The notes beneath the pieces are model-generated. The model worked only from the letters and a program-made list of their open reading frames with translations, was not told the origin of the DNA and did no database searches. Positions 24,963-32,473 of a DNA stretch of 64,000 nucleotides are shown in pieces. Both the position numbers and the translations under genes were made by a program. This stretch comes from CANHBY01 sp046342195 (GTDB lineage Bacteria > Pseudomonadota > Gammaproteobacteria > Burkholderiales > Burkholderiaceae_C): the NCBI GenBank assembly GCA_046342195.1, contig JBKDQE010000066.1, positions 1 through 64,000 of the forward strand, read 5' to 3'. The first letter of the stretch is position 1. Each line of letters opens with the position of its first letter.

Positions 24963-26354
24963 TCAGGGTTCGGAAAAATTCAAAGCTCCTAACAAAATGG
25001 CACGGTCAATTTCTTTAACAGGTGCCAACCTGGCCTGCCAGAATGGGTTGTACAAAGAAGGGTATTCCTTGTAGGGATCTTGACGCAAAAGGCTGGATCC
25101 CCCGCCCCAAGCTTGGGCAGTCCAGTCACCGATGCCTTGCTGAGGACGCTCGAAATAAACTTGAGCTGCACCTATTGCTGTCACTCGATCAGACAACAAT
25201 TTTTCATCCATTTGGGCAGATCCAAGAATAGACGAGCCCTCACCCGCAGCAATACTTATAGACCCCGTGGTCGCCGTGGCACCTTTAGGCCTAAAGGCAG
25301 CGATCACAAATTCAAGGGTGGGGTTGCGCCTGGCGCTCTCTGTCAAATCAGTGACCTCAGAAACACCCGACCAAGGCAACACCCTCATGCTTTCAAAGGC
25401 CAACTTTCTTGCCACCGATGAACCCCAATACAAATGCCCTCCGCGACCGGCATCGGCACGCCCCCAACCCACTGGAATCACTTTAGTACGAAACAAGTGT
25501 TTGGTTTTGAGTTCGAGCGTGTCTTGGGCCTCCCAGCGATCAAAGCCGATCAAGCGCGTACCACCACGCTTTTCAAGATTCACGCCCAATAAAGAGAAAT
25601 TGGTCAACGAGTTACCGTGACGTCCGCTTTCGCGGGAAAAATCATCGCGGGACTCTCGCACCACATAGGATGCATCAGTGCGCTTTGCACCCGAATATTT
25701 TCGAGAAAACCGGGACCACTGAAGCATGTTTCTTGCATCAAAAACACCTTGCTCCAGACCCCATTGTGGCGATTGATCTGATCGACCACCGAAATCGGTT
25801 TTATTCGCCAAAACCACCTGCCTGGAAACCTTCTGAGCCATGATGGCTCCGGTTGCGATGAGGGCGCTATTGGCAAACTCAATAGCTTGTTTTCTGGTAT
25901 CCAGGCTTAAAATCGCACTAGGTAAAAATCTTCCCCCGTAAGCATCTTCCACACGATCAATCATTCGCGCAGCTGAAGTCAACACCTGGGATAAAATTTG
26001 CCCAACCCCGGGTAGAAGTTTGGTCACGATCCCCAGATTGCGAGTGCTTGTTTGCACATATCTCAACCAAGAATCCAAGCTCACCATCTGCGCCACCAAG
26101 GCATCAGAAACCAGCATGGAGCGGTTGCCATAAGCCATCAGGTTCAAGAGCCTGGCCTGTTGCACAGACCCTGCCAAAGCAGCCGCATCTACAGCATTGA
26201 CGACTTTTTGTTTGCTGACAGTGAGCTGCCCCACGTTGTAAACACCATAAAGAACTGCGGCGCTGGCTGCAACAGTCGCCAAAAACCAGACCAGGACCTG
26301 CCCTTGGCTGCGATATAGGTATTTGGGGGACAATCGAGAACAAAGACAGAACAT
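24963..26354 (-). CDS. TadG-like pilus assembly protein
   Basis: 463 aa. The N-terminal block SQGQVLVWFLATVAASAAVL followed by GQLTVSKQKVVNAVDAAALA is the TadG-like domain: a single membrane helix and the conserved VNAxDAAALAGA motif just outside it. The 400-residue periplasmic part has no von Willebrand factor A motif that I can see, unlike full TadG proteins, so the function is assigned only by the N-terminal domain and context. It lies downstream of flp1 with a 126-bp gap that contains no clear terminator. Confidence 0.82.
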   Translation of the reverse strand: MFCLCSRLSPKYLYRSQGQVLVWFLATVAASAAVLYGVYNVGQLTVSKQKVVNAVDAAALAGSVQQARLLNLMAYGNRSMLVSDALVAQMVSLDSWLRYVQTSTRNLGIVTKLLPGVGQILSQVLTSAARMIDRVEDAYGGRFLPSAILSLDTRKQAIEFANSALIATGAIMAQKVSRQVVLANKTDFGGRSDQSPQWGLEQGVFDARNMLQWSRFSRKYSGAKRTDASYVVRESRDDFSRESGRHGNSLTNFSLLGVNLEKRGGTRLIGFDRWEAQDTLELKTKHLFRTKVIPVGWGRADAGRGGHLYWGSSVARKLAFESMRVLPWSGVSEVTDLTESARRNPTLEFVIAAFRPKGATATTGSISIAAGEGSSILGSAQMDEKLLSDRVTAIGAAQVYFERPQQGIGDWTAQAWGGGSSLLRQDPYKEYPSLYNPFWQARLAPVKEIDRAILLGALNFSEP

Positions 26355-26480
26355 GAATGATCCTGAAAAACTGGAAAGAAATACTCATTCAGACTGAATA
26401 AGGCCAAGAAGCTTTCAGGCAAAGGCTACCGATTCAAAGGCAAGCCGCGCCCATGCATCCAAGAGGCTTTCTGCAAAGAT

Positions 26481-26765
26481 TTATCGGGTAGCAGCAATGT
26501 TGTCTGTGAAATTGTTCAGCCCCTTGGCGTTGTTGGCTTCTGTAGTGGATGATTTACCCGCTTTGGTGGCTTGATCTGTGGCTTTGCTGGCTGATGTTTG
26601 GTTGCCAGCAAGGCTGGCAGCCATGGCAGCCACTTGGTTACGTACTGTGCTGCCAAAAAAAGAGGTCGTGGCAATGGCGGCAATGGCAATCAGGGCCACG
26701 ATGATGATGTACTCGGTCATGCCTTGGCCGCGACAGCCAAATCGACGCATTTGCGCAATGTTCAT
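26481..26765 (-). CDS. flp: Flp-type major pilin precursor (type IVb)
   Basis: 94 aa from the ATG at 26765, which has a perfect AGGAG site upstream; the longer frame to 26822 is rejected. Leader of 14 residues, then the cleavage motif RGQGMTEYIIIVALIAIAAI with Glu at +5 and Tyr at +6, the hallmark of Flp pilins. After the helix comes a hydrophilic tail rich in Ala, Ser, Thr and Lys (about 50 residues) that makes this pilin longer than usual Flp proteins (about 50-65 aa). It is the first gene of the minus-strand tad operon and is expected to be the main pilus subunit. Confidence 0.88.
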   Translation of the reverse strand: MNIAQMRRFGCRGQGMTEYIIIVALIAIAAIATTSFFGSTVRNQVAAMAASLAGNQTSASKATDQATKAGKSSTTEANNAKGLNNFTDNIAATR

Positions 26766-26904
26766 AGTGATACTCCTTGTGCAATAACTTTGAGATGAAA
26801 AATGGCGAGCCTCTGTGGTCACTGAAGAGGTGAAGTTGGACTTGCTGCCTCAAAGTTTAGTGATTTGCAAAAATGTCCTACTTCGAAAAATAACGCGAAT
26901 TGCA

Positions 26905-26914
26905 GCAATATTGC
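26905..26914. promoter_or_regulatory. Palindrome between the divergent flp and tadE-like genes
   Basis: gcaatattgc is a perfect 10-bp palindrome inside a wider near-symmetric stretch (ttgcagcaatattgcaa). It lies in the 215-bp region from which flp (minus) and the tadE-like gene (plus) diverge, so a regulator site is possible. No convincing promoter hexamers were found by eye. Confidence 0.3.
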
Positions 26915-26980
26915 AATAAAGATATTTTTGTCGCGTCATCAAAATTCTGCCCACCAAAGATCTGGATGGAAGGAAGAGTG

Positions 26981-27679
26981 ATGCAAATAAGCAAATCCTA
27001 TGGGGTGTCTACCATTGAATTCGTCGTGGTGTTTCCTATCGCTTTGCTGATGTTGTTGATCGTGATTCAGTTAGGCTTTGTCTATATGGCCAAGCTGGCG
27101 CTGAATCACGCCACCTTTATAGCTGCGCGCCACGGCGCCACAAAGGGCGGTCGAGAATCAGAAATTCGAGCCGCTATGGTCAAAGAGCTGGTGCCTTTTT
27201 ACCAAGATGGCACCCAAACGCACGCCGGATTGCGCATTGCTCAGGCCTACATCATGGCGAAGCTGGATACCTCCGTGTGGCCCCAGGCGCTACTGGTGAA
27301 ACGACTCAGTCCGAATGCAGACACGTTGTCGGATTTCGGCGTCAAGATTGATGGCAAACAGCAAATACCGAATGACAACCTTCAATGGCGCTCTAACGCT
27401 GTAGGCCCGAAGTCCGGGGTTAACATTCAGGACGCCAATTTGCTTAAAATCAAGGTAGTTTATGGTTACAAGTTAAAGGTCCCACTCATGGGTGCCCTTG
27501 TTCGAGCCATGATGTGCGGTGGCTTGGCCCCAATGCAAGGGTGGGGCAGCGATGTCTTGCCCTGGACCGCTCTGCCCCAAAATTTCGAGCTTTGTTCGGC
27601 CTATTACAGCCAAGACCGAATTCCAATCGAATCTTATGCAATTGTTCAAATGCAATCACCATTTGATGACACGCCCTAG
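26981..27679 (+). CDS. TadE-like pseudopilin, divergent from the tad operon
   Basis: 232 aa from the ATG at 26981, preceded by a GGAAGGAAG ribosome site; ATGs at 26900 and 26966 are upstream alternatives. The start YGVSTIEFVVVFPIALLMLL shows the TadE prepilin pattern (Gly before VSTIEF, Glu at +5, one helix), then ALNHATFIAARHGATKG, the conserved TadE block. The rest is periplasmic with no known motif. It is the only tad gene on the plus strand and is transcribed away from flp. It is followed by an IS701-like relic, so this is the right border of the tad locus. Confidence 0.82.
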   Translation: MQISKSYGVSTIEFVVVFPIALLMLLIVIQLGFVYMAKLALNHATFIAARHGATKGGRESEIRAAMVKELVPFYQDGTQTHAGLRIAQAYIMAKLDTSVWPQALLVKRLSPNADTLSDFGVKIDGKQQIPNDNLQWRSNAVGPKSGVNIQDANLLKIKVVYGYKLKVPLMGALVRAMMCGGLAPMQGWGSDVLPWTALPQNFELCSAYYSQDRIPIESYAIVQMQSPFDDTP

Positions 27680-27739
27680 TTTTACTGTGTCATCAAAAAT
27701 ACGGCATTATCAGTCATCAACATTTTTGGGTGATGACGC

Positions 27740-27953
27740 ATGGATGTGATTGAGCGGTTTGATGCCTATCTTAGACACTTGGCAGACGGTTTGGGGCACT
27801 CAGATCGATACGCTGGGCTCAACGGTTATTGCATGGGGTTGATGCTCCCGTTGGCACGCAATTCAGTGGCCGGCTGGGCAAGACGAACCCTTGAAATATG
27901 ACTTGGCCACTTTGCCGGCTGAAACATCGCTGGAAAGCTTGATGACAAAGTGA
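27740..27953 (+). pseudogene. IS701-like transposase relic, internally deleted
   Basis: From the ATG at 27740 the frame reads MDVIERFDAYLRHLADGLGH, SDRYAGLNGYCMGLMLP, LARNSV, the typical N-terminus of IS701-family transposases. Near 27870 it changes frame into WPAGQDEPLKYDLATLPAET then SLESLMTK, which belongs some 250 residues later in such proteins, and stops at 27951-27953. The catalytic core is gone. A 7-bp inverted repeat (27713-27719 and 27731-27737) lies just upstream. The rest of the 27680-27969 gap has no other feature that I can support. Confidence 0.75.
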
Positions 27954-27969
27954 GGGTAAAAGTTTTTTT

Positions 27970-29841
27970 TCAAGATTCAACATGCCGCATCAATAACACC
28001 CTCAAAATCTCGGCCCCATAAGCCTCCAACTTCTTGGCCCCCACTCCGCTAATCTGACCGAGATCATCCAGATTGTCAGGTTGGCAGCGGGCCATCTCGG
28101 CCAGTGTTGCATCGTGAAACACGATATAGGCGGGCAAATTGTGTTCATGGGCCACTTCGGCCCGCCACGCTTTAAGTGCCAAAAAACGAACCATGGCTTG
28201 CGGCTCAAGTGCAACCGGGGCCAGCTTGGTTTTTTGTGTCGGTGATCGAGCCCTCCTGCGTTGGGTTTGGTTTTGGGGCGTTTGACGCAATAGCAGTTGC
28301 ACCTCCCCGCGCAGCACCTGTCGCGCACTGGAAGAGAGCTCTAAGGTGTGATATTCGCCCTCAGTACGCACATGACCGAGAGCTATCAATTGGCGCAACA
28401 CGCTGCGCCACTGCATTTCGTTGAGGTCAGAACCGATCCCGAAAGTGCTTAAATTTTCGTGTTGATATTCACGCACTTTGTCGGTGAGCTTTCCCCGCAG
28501 CACATCAATCAAATGGCCTGCACCAAAACGCTGCCCACCTCGTTGGTGAAAACGGTAAATTCCGCTCAGCGCCTTACGAGCAGCCTCTGTTGCATCCCAA
28601 GTTTGGGGCGGGTTCAGGCAATTATCGCAATTACCGCAAGCCTGGCCAGGCTCGCCAAAGTAACTCAGGAGCCGAACACGCCGACAATCATGAGACTCAG
28701 CCAGGGCCAATAAGGCATCAAGCTTGCGGATCTGTGATCGCTTGAATTGATGATTTGCAGGGCTTTCTTCGATCATTCGACGCTGGTTCACAACATCGGC
28801 AAGGCCATACACCATCCAGGCATTGGCAGGCTGGCCGTCTCGACCTGCACGACCTGTTTCCTGGTAGTAGGCCTCAATATTTTTGGGCAAATCCAGGTGG
28901 GCTACAAAACGCACATCCGGCTTGTCAATTCCCATGCCAAAGGCAATGGTGGCCACCATCACCAGGCCCTCCTCGCGCAAAAAACGGTCTTGGTGAATTT
29001 TTCGAACATGGCCGTCCAGGCCGGCATGGTAGGGCAAGGCTTGGATGCCCTCGTGCGTCAACCACTCTGCCGTTTCTTCCACTTTTTTCCGGGACTGACA
29101 ATAAACCACCCCGGCATCACCCTCGTGTTCTTCTTGAAGAAAGCGCAATAACTGCTGACGGACATCTTTTTTCTCGATGATGCTATAGCGGATATTGGGC
29201 CGGTCAAAGCTGCTGATAAAAACTTCAGCCTCCTGGAGCTGAAGCCGCTCAATGATGTCGGCCCGGGTCAAGTCGTCTGCCGTGGCTGTCAGTGCCACAC
29301 GAGGAACGCCGGAGTAGCGCTCATGAAGCACATTCAGGGCCAAATACTCTTCCCGGAAATCATGGCCCCATTGGCTCACGCAGTGGGCTTCATCAATGGC
29401 AAACAACGCCAGCAGACCCCGCTCAGCCAGGGAATCCATCTGAGCCAGAAAGCGCGGCGTGGTGATGCGCTCGGGGGCAGCATAGAGCAGCACGAGTCGG
29501 CCACTCATCAGTTCACGCTCAATACGCTGGGTTTCTTCGAGGCTCAAAGTCGAATTTAAAAACGCAGCATGAACACCCGCTTCTTCCAGGGCGCCAACCT
29601 GGTCATGCATCAATGCAATCAGGGGGCTGACCACCACGGTCACGCCCAAGCCTCGTTGGTGCCTGACCATGGCAGGAACTTGGTAGCACAGGCTTTTACC
29701 CCCCCCTGTGGGCATCAGGACCAGAGCGTCTCCCCCTTCAACCACATGCGAGACAATGCGCTCTTGTTGGCCACGAAAAGCACTGTAACCAAAGACATGA
29801 CGAAGAATGTCTTGCGCGGAATGAAATTTTTTCAAAGCCAT
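27970..29841 (-). CDS. recQ: ATP-dependent DNA helicase RecQ
   Basis: 623 aa, typical bacterial RecQ. It unwinds DNA 3' to 5' in recombination and fork repair. Order: helicase motif 0 with FRGQQERIV, Walker A PTGGGKS at 44-50, DEAHC at 150-154 followed by the aromatic-rich loop SQWGHDFR, SAT-like TATAD, motif V/VI with GMGIDKPDVR and QETGRAGRDGQ. Then the zinc-binding region with CGNCDNC, the winged-helix RQC domain and a C-terminal HRDC domain. A linker before HRDC is rich in Gln, Arg and Lys (QNQTQRRRARSPTQKTK). It diverges from ssb; the stop is 16 bp from the IS701-like relic. Confidence 0.97.
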   Translation of the reverse strand: MALKKFHSAQDILRHVFGYSAFRGQQERIVSHVVEGGDALVLMPTGGGKSLCYQVPAMVRHQRGLGVTVVVSPLIALMHDQVGALEEAGVHAAFLNSTLSLEETQRIERELMSGRLVLLYAAPERITTPRFLAQMDSLAERGLLALFAIDEAHCVSQWGHDFREEYLALNVLHERYSGVPRVALTATADDLTRADIIERLQLQEAEVFISSFDRPNIRYSIIEKKDVRQQLLRFLQEEHEGDAGVVYCQSRKKVEETAEWLTHEGIQALPYHAGLDGHVRKIHQDRFLREEGLVMVATIAFGMGIDKPDVRFVAHLDLPKNIEAYYQETGRAGRDGQPANAWMVYGLADVVNQRRMIEESPANHQFKRSQIRKLDALLALAESHDCRRVRLLSYFGEPGQACGNCDNCLNPPQTWDATEAARKALSGIYRFHQRGGQRFGAGHLIDVLRGKLTDKVREYQHENLSTFGIGSDLNEMQWRSVLRQLIALGHVRTEGEYHTLELSSSARQVLRGEVQLLLRQTPQNQTQRRRARSPTQKTKLAPVALEPQAMVRFLALKAWRAEVAHEHNLPAYIVFHDATLAEMARCQPDNLDDLGQISGVGAKKLEAYGAEILRVLLMRHVES

Positions 29842-30058
29842 ACAGCGATGATGTAAATCCTGAATGGTAAGCGCTGCAAGGCAACGGCACCTGCTCCACC
29901 GACAATACGAACTGGCATTTTTGTTTCTACAATGGAAAACCTGCCTATCTCGACGATGATCTGCTGTGGGGTGTTTTCGTGCCCTGTTAAGCTTCGCTTT
30001 TTTCCCTCATTTTGAGCATCAGGGTCCACAGCCCACACTCTTTCTGCAGGAGCCACCT

Positions 30059-30550
30059 ATGGCCTCAATCAATAAAGTAATCCTCATCGGCAACCTCGGA
30101 CGTGACCCCGAAGTGCGCTACACCCCGAATGGCAATGCCATTTGCAATATCACCATTGCCACATCGCGCAACTGGAAAGACAAAAATACTGGTGAAAAAG
30201 CGGAAGAAACCGAGTGGCACCGTGTGGTCTTCTATGACCGCTTGGCCGAAATTGCTGGCGAATACCTTAAAAAAGGACGTCCTGTATATGTCGAAGGGCG
30301 CCTCAAAACCCGCAAATGGCAGAACAAAGAAGGCCAGGACGTCTACACCACTGAAGTCATTGCTGACAACATGCAATTGTTAGGTAGCCGCGAAAATGGT
30401 GGCACCGCCCCCGAAGACGGTAACTACAGCCGAGAAGATCGGGGTGAGCCTGCGGTGCGTCATGCGCCGGCATCGCGCCCCCCAGCAAGCAAGCCTGTGG
30501 CCAAATCATCCACCGGCTTTGATGATATGGATGACGACATTCCGTTTTAA
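30059..30550 (+). CDS. ssb: Single-stranded DNA-binding protein
   Basis: 163 aa from the ATG at 30059, which has an AGGAG site; the longer frame to 29966 is a leader artefact. The OB fold runs over the first 110 residues (INKVILIGNLGRDPEVRYTP, WHRVVFYDRLAEIAGEYL, VYVEGRLKTRKWQ). It is followed by a Pro/Ala/Ser-rich linker and the acidic tip DDMDDDIPF that recruits partner proteins such as RecQ. The gene is transcribed divergently from recQ. The 217-bp region between them contains no clear promoter that I could defend. Confidence 0.97.
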   Translation: MASINKVILIGNLGRDPEVRYTPNGNAICNITIATSRNWKDKNTGEKAEETEWHRVVFYDRLAEIAGEYLKKGRPVYVEGRLKTRKWQNKEGQDVYTTEVIADNMQLLGSRENGGTAPEDGNYSREDRGEPAVRHAPASRPPASKPVAKSSTGFDDMDDDIPF

Positions 30551-30575
30551 AATACGGAATGTGAACCTGCGCTTT

Positions 30576-30595
30576 AGGGCCTGTTAACAGGCCCT
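30576..30595. repeat. Perfect 20-bp palindrome after ssb
   Basis: agggcctgttaacaggccct reads the same on both strands and could form an 8-bp stem with a TTAA loop. It sits 25 bp past the ssb stop in the region where ssb and mnmA converge. There is no T-run on either side, so it is not a textbook terminator, though it may stabilise or end both transcripts. Half of it (tagggcctgttaaca, from 30575) occurs at the IS remnant at 11432. Confidence 0.6.
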
Positions 30596-30665
30596 AATCA
30601 GCCGGCTTGTTCAAAAAATGACCGCTGAGAAAACGGCTTGGTGACATTGATGAGCTTTTGGAAAT

Positions 30666-31829
30666 TCAATGGCGACCCTTGATGCCCTGCAGGGCGGCCT
30701 GGCAGGGGTCAGGGACACGATGCTCAATGACCCCACCACCCAAACACACCTCTCCGTCATACAGCACGGCATACTGGCCTGGCGTGACCGCCCACTGAGG
30801 CTGATCAAAGTAAAGAGTAAACTCTTGACCTGATTCAAGCCCACCCCAAGCCAAATTGCAAGGGGCCTCGGATTGACGATAGCGGGTCTTGGCCCACAAA
30901 CGCATTGCTGTGGGCCCATGACCCGCCACCCAATGGGCATCAATGGCCTTTAAGGCTTCAGACTGCAACCAAGGGTGCTCGTGCCCCTGAACCACATAAA
31001 GCACATTCGCAAGCATGTCCTTGTGCGCGACAAACCAGGGCGCGTGCTTGCCACCTCCTTTGTGGCCAGGGTCATCCTTCACACCGCCAACCCCGAGGCC
31101 TTTTCGCTGCCCAAGTGTATAGAAGCTGAGCCCCACATGCTCACCAATGAGCCGCCCACGATCGTCCAGCATAGGGCCTGGCTTATTGACAAGATAGCGA
31201 TTGAGAAACGCACGAAATGGCCGTTCACCAATAAAACAAATGCCTGTGCTGTCTTTCTTTTTGGCATTCGGTAGCTTGATGTCTTCTGCCAGGCGCCGAA
31301 CCTCCGTCTTGGTCAGATCACCCACGGGAAAACAGGTTTTAGACAGCTGAAATTGTGTTAACCGATGCAGGAAATAGCTCTGATCTTTCAGGGGGTCAAG
31401 GCCCTTGAGTAACTGAAATTGGCCATGGTGCTCCCGAACACGAGCGTAGTGCCCTGTCGCAATCTGCCCTGCCCCGAGTCGTATGGCATGGTCCAAAAAA
31501 GCTTTGAATTTGATTTCGGCATTGCAAAGAACATCAGGGTTGGGTGTTCGACCCGCCTGGTACTCGCGTAAAAATTCTGCGAATACCCGATCTTGATAGT
31601 CGGCAGCGAAATTCACATGCTCAATTTCAATGCCAAGAACATCAGCCACGGCGGCCGCATCGACAAAATCGATATTGGAGGAACAGTATTCAGAATCGTC
31701 GTCATCTTCCCAATTTTTCATGAAAATACCGACCACCTCGTGCCCCGCCTTTTTAAGCAGGTAGGCACTGACCGCAGAATCAACGCCACCGCTCAGCCCC
31801 ACCACAACACGCTGTAATTTGCTTGTCAT
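30666..31829 (-). CDS. mnmA: tRNA-specific 2-thiouridylase MnmA
   Basis: 387 aa. It thiolates the wobble uridine (s2U34) of tRNA-Lys, Glu and Gln. The N-terminal PP-loop GLSGGVDS is at residues 11-18. The catalytic cysteines are C102 (NPDVLCNAEIKF) and C198 (STGICFIGERPF), the pair that forms the persulfide/disulfide. The C-terminal part is the usual beta-barrel region. It is converging with ssb and overlaps the upstream NUDIX gene by 4 bp, an arrangement also seen in enterobacteria (nudJ-mnmA). Complete and unremarkable. Confidence 0.97.
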   Translation of the reverse strand: MTSKLQRVVVGLSGGVDSAVSAYLLKKAGHEVVGIFMKNWEDDDDSEYCSSNIDFVDAAAVADVLGIEIEHVNFAADYQDRVFAEFLREYQAGRTPNPDVLCNAEIKFKAFLDHAIRLGAGQIATGHYARVREHHGQFQLLKGLDPLKDQSYFLHRLTQFQLSKTCFPVGDLTKTEVRRLAEDIKLPNAKKKDSTGICFIGERPFRAFLNRYLVNKPGPMLDDRGRLIGEHVGLSFYTLGQRKGLGVGGVKDDPGHKGGGKHAPWFVAHKDMLANVLYVVQGHEHPWLQSEALKAIDAHWVAGHGPTAMRLWAKTRYRQSEAPCNLAWGGLESGQEFTLYFDQPQWAVTPGQYAVLYDGEVCLGGGVIEHRVPDPCQAALQGIKGRH

Positions 31830-32350
31830 GCCAGCCTCGGCTCAGGATGACCAAGCGCAGGATCAACATAAATAGCCGACAAAGGCAGCCTTTGCCCCGC
31901 GATGAAATCTCGGACACCTTGCAGTACCGATGGGCTGCGATGACGATCCTTACTGGCCTCAAGCTCTTGAAAAGTCATCCAGACATTGCGCACGATGCCT
32001 GGATCCAGCAACAAAGCAGAAGACTCATCTCCGACCGTGCCGCCAAATGCAAAACGAAGGTAGGTGATATCTTCCTGACGGGCAGGGTGAATGACACGAG
32101 ACATATAAACACCCACCATAAATTCAGGTACAAAAGAGCGTCGGGTTTCCTCGAGCACTTCACGCATGACAGCCTCTTGTAAAGATTCGCCACACTCCAG
32201 ATGGCCCGCAGGGTTATTGAGCCTCAAGCCATCCAGCGTTGACTCTTCAACCAATAAAAATTGAGTTCGAACGTCTGTGATTGAACAAGCAGGGAGGGTG
32301 CGCGCGATGATCGCAGCGACAGTGACATGGGGTTTCCAGCGTGAACTCAT
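31826..32350 (-). CDS. NUDIX hydrolase (NudJ-like), upstream of mnmA
   Basis: 174 aa. The NUDIX box lies in GHLECGESLQEAVMREVLEE, followed by TRRSF. The G, E, RE and EE positions are kept but the final Gly of the EExG consensus is Arg. E. coli NudJ, which hydrolyses nucleoside tri- and diphosphates and HMP-PP, is next to mnmA in the same order, and the N-terminal VTVAAIIARTL plus NNPAGHLE wording fits that group. It overlaps mnmA by 4 bp. The C-terminus (LSAIYVDPALGHPEP) is longer than usual. Substrate not determined. Confidence 0.85.
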   Translation of the reverse strand: MSSRWKPHVTVAAIIARTLPACSITDVRTQFLLVEESTLDGLRLNNPAGHLECGESLQEAVMREVLEETRRSFVPEFMVGVYMSRVIHPARQEDITYLRFAFGGTVGDESSALLLDPGIVRNVWMTFQELEASKDRHRSPSVLQGVRDFIAGQRLPLSAIYVDPALGHPEPRLA

Positions 32351-32473
32351 AGTTGAAAGTCTAGCTCTGCCCGGCCACTTTAATGGCTGCCCTTCGATAC
32401 AAAAATAAAAAATTGTAGGCCTACTTTTTATTGAGGGCTGATTGATCGCAATAGGCGTTCGGGCGGAAGGAAG

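Noticed and set aside
29842..30058. Small frames and possible promoter between recQ and ssb
   Set aside because: The frames are short and unsupported, and no hexamer pair was convincing for either direction.
32415..32424. gtaggcctac palindrome as bidirectional terminator between the NUDIX gene and pbpC
   Set aside because: Arms are only 5 bp with no loop, and the flanking A and T runs do not extend the stem. Too weak to call.
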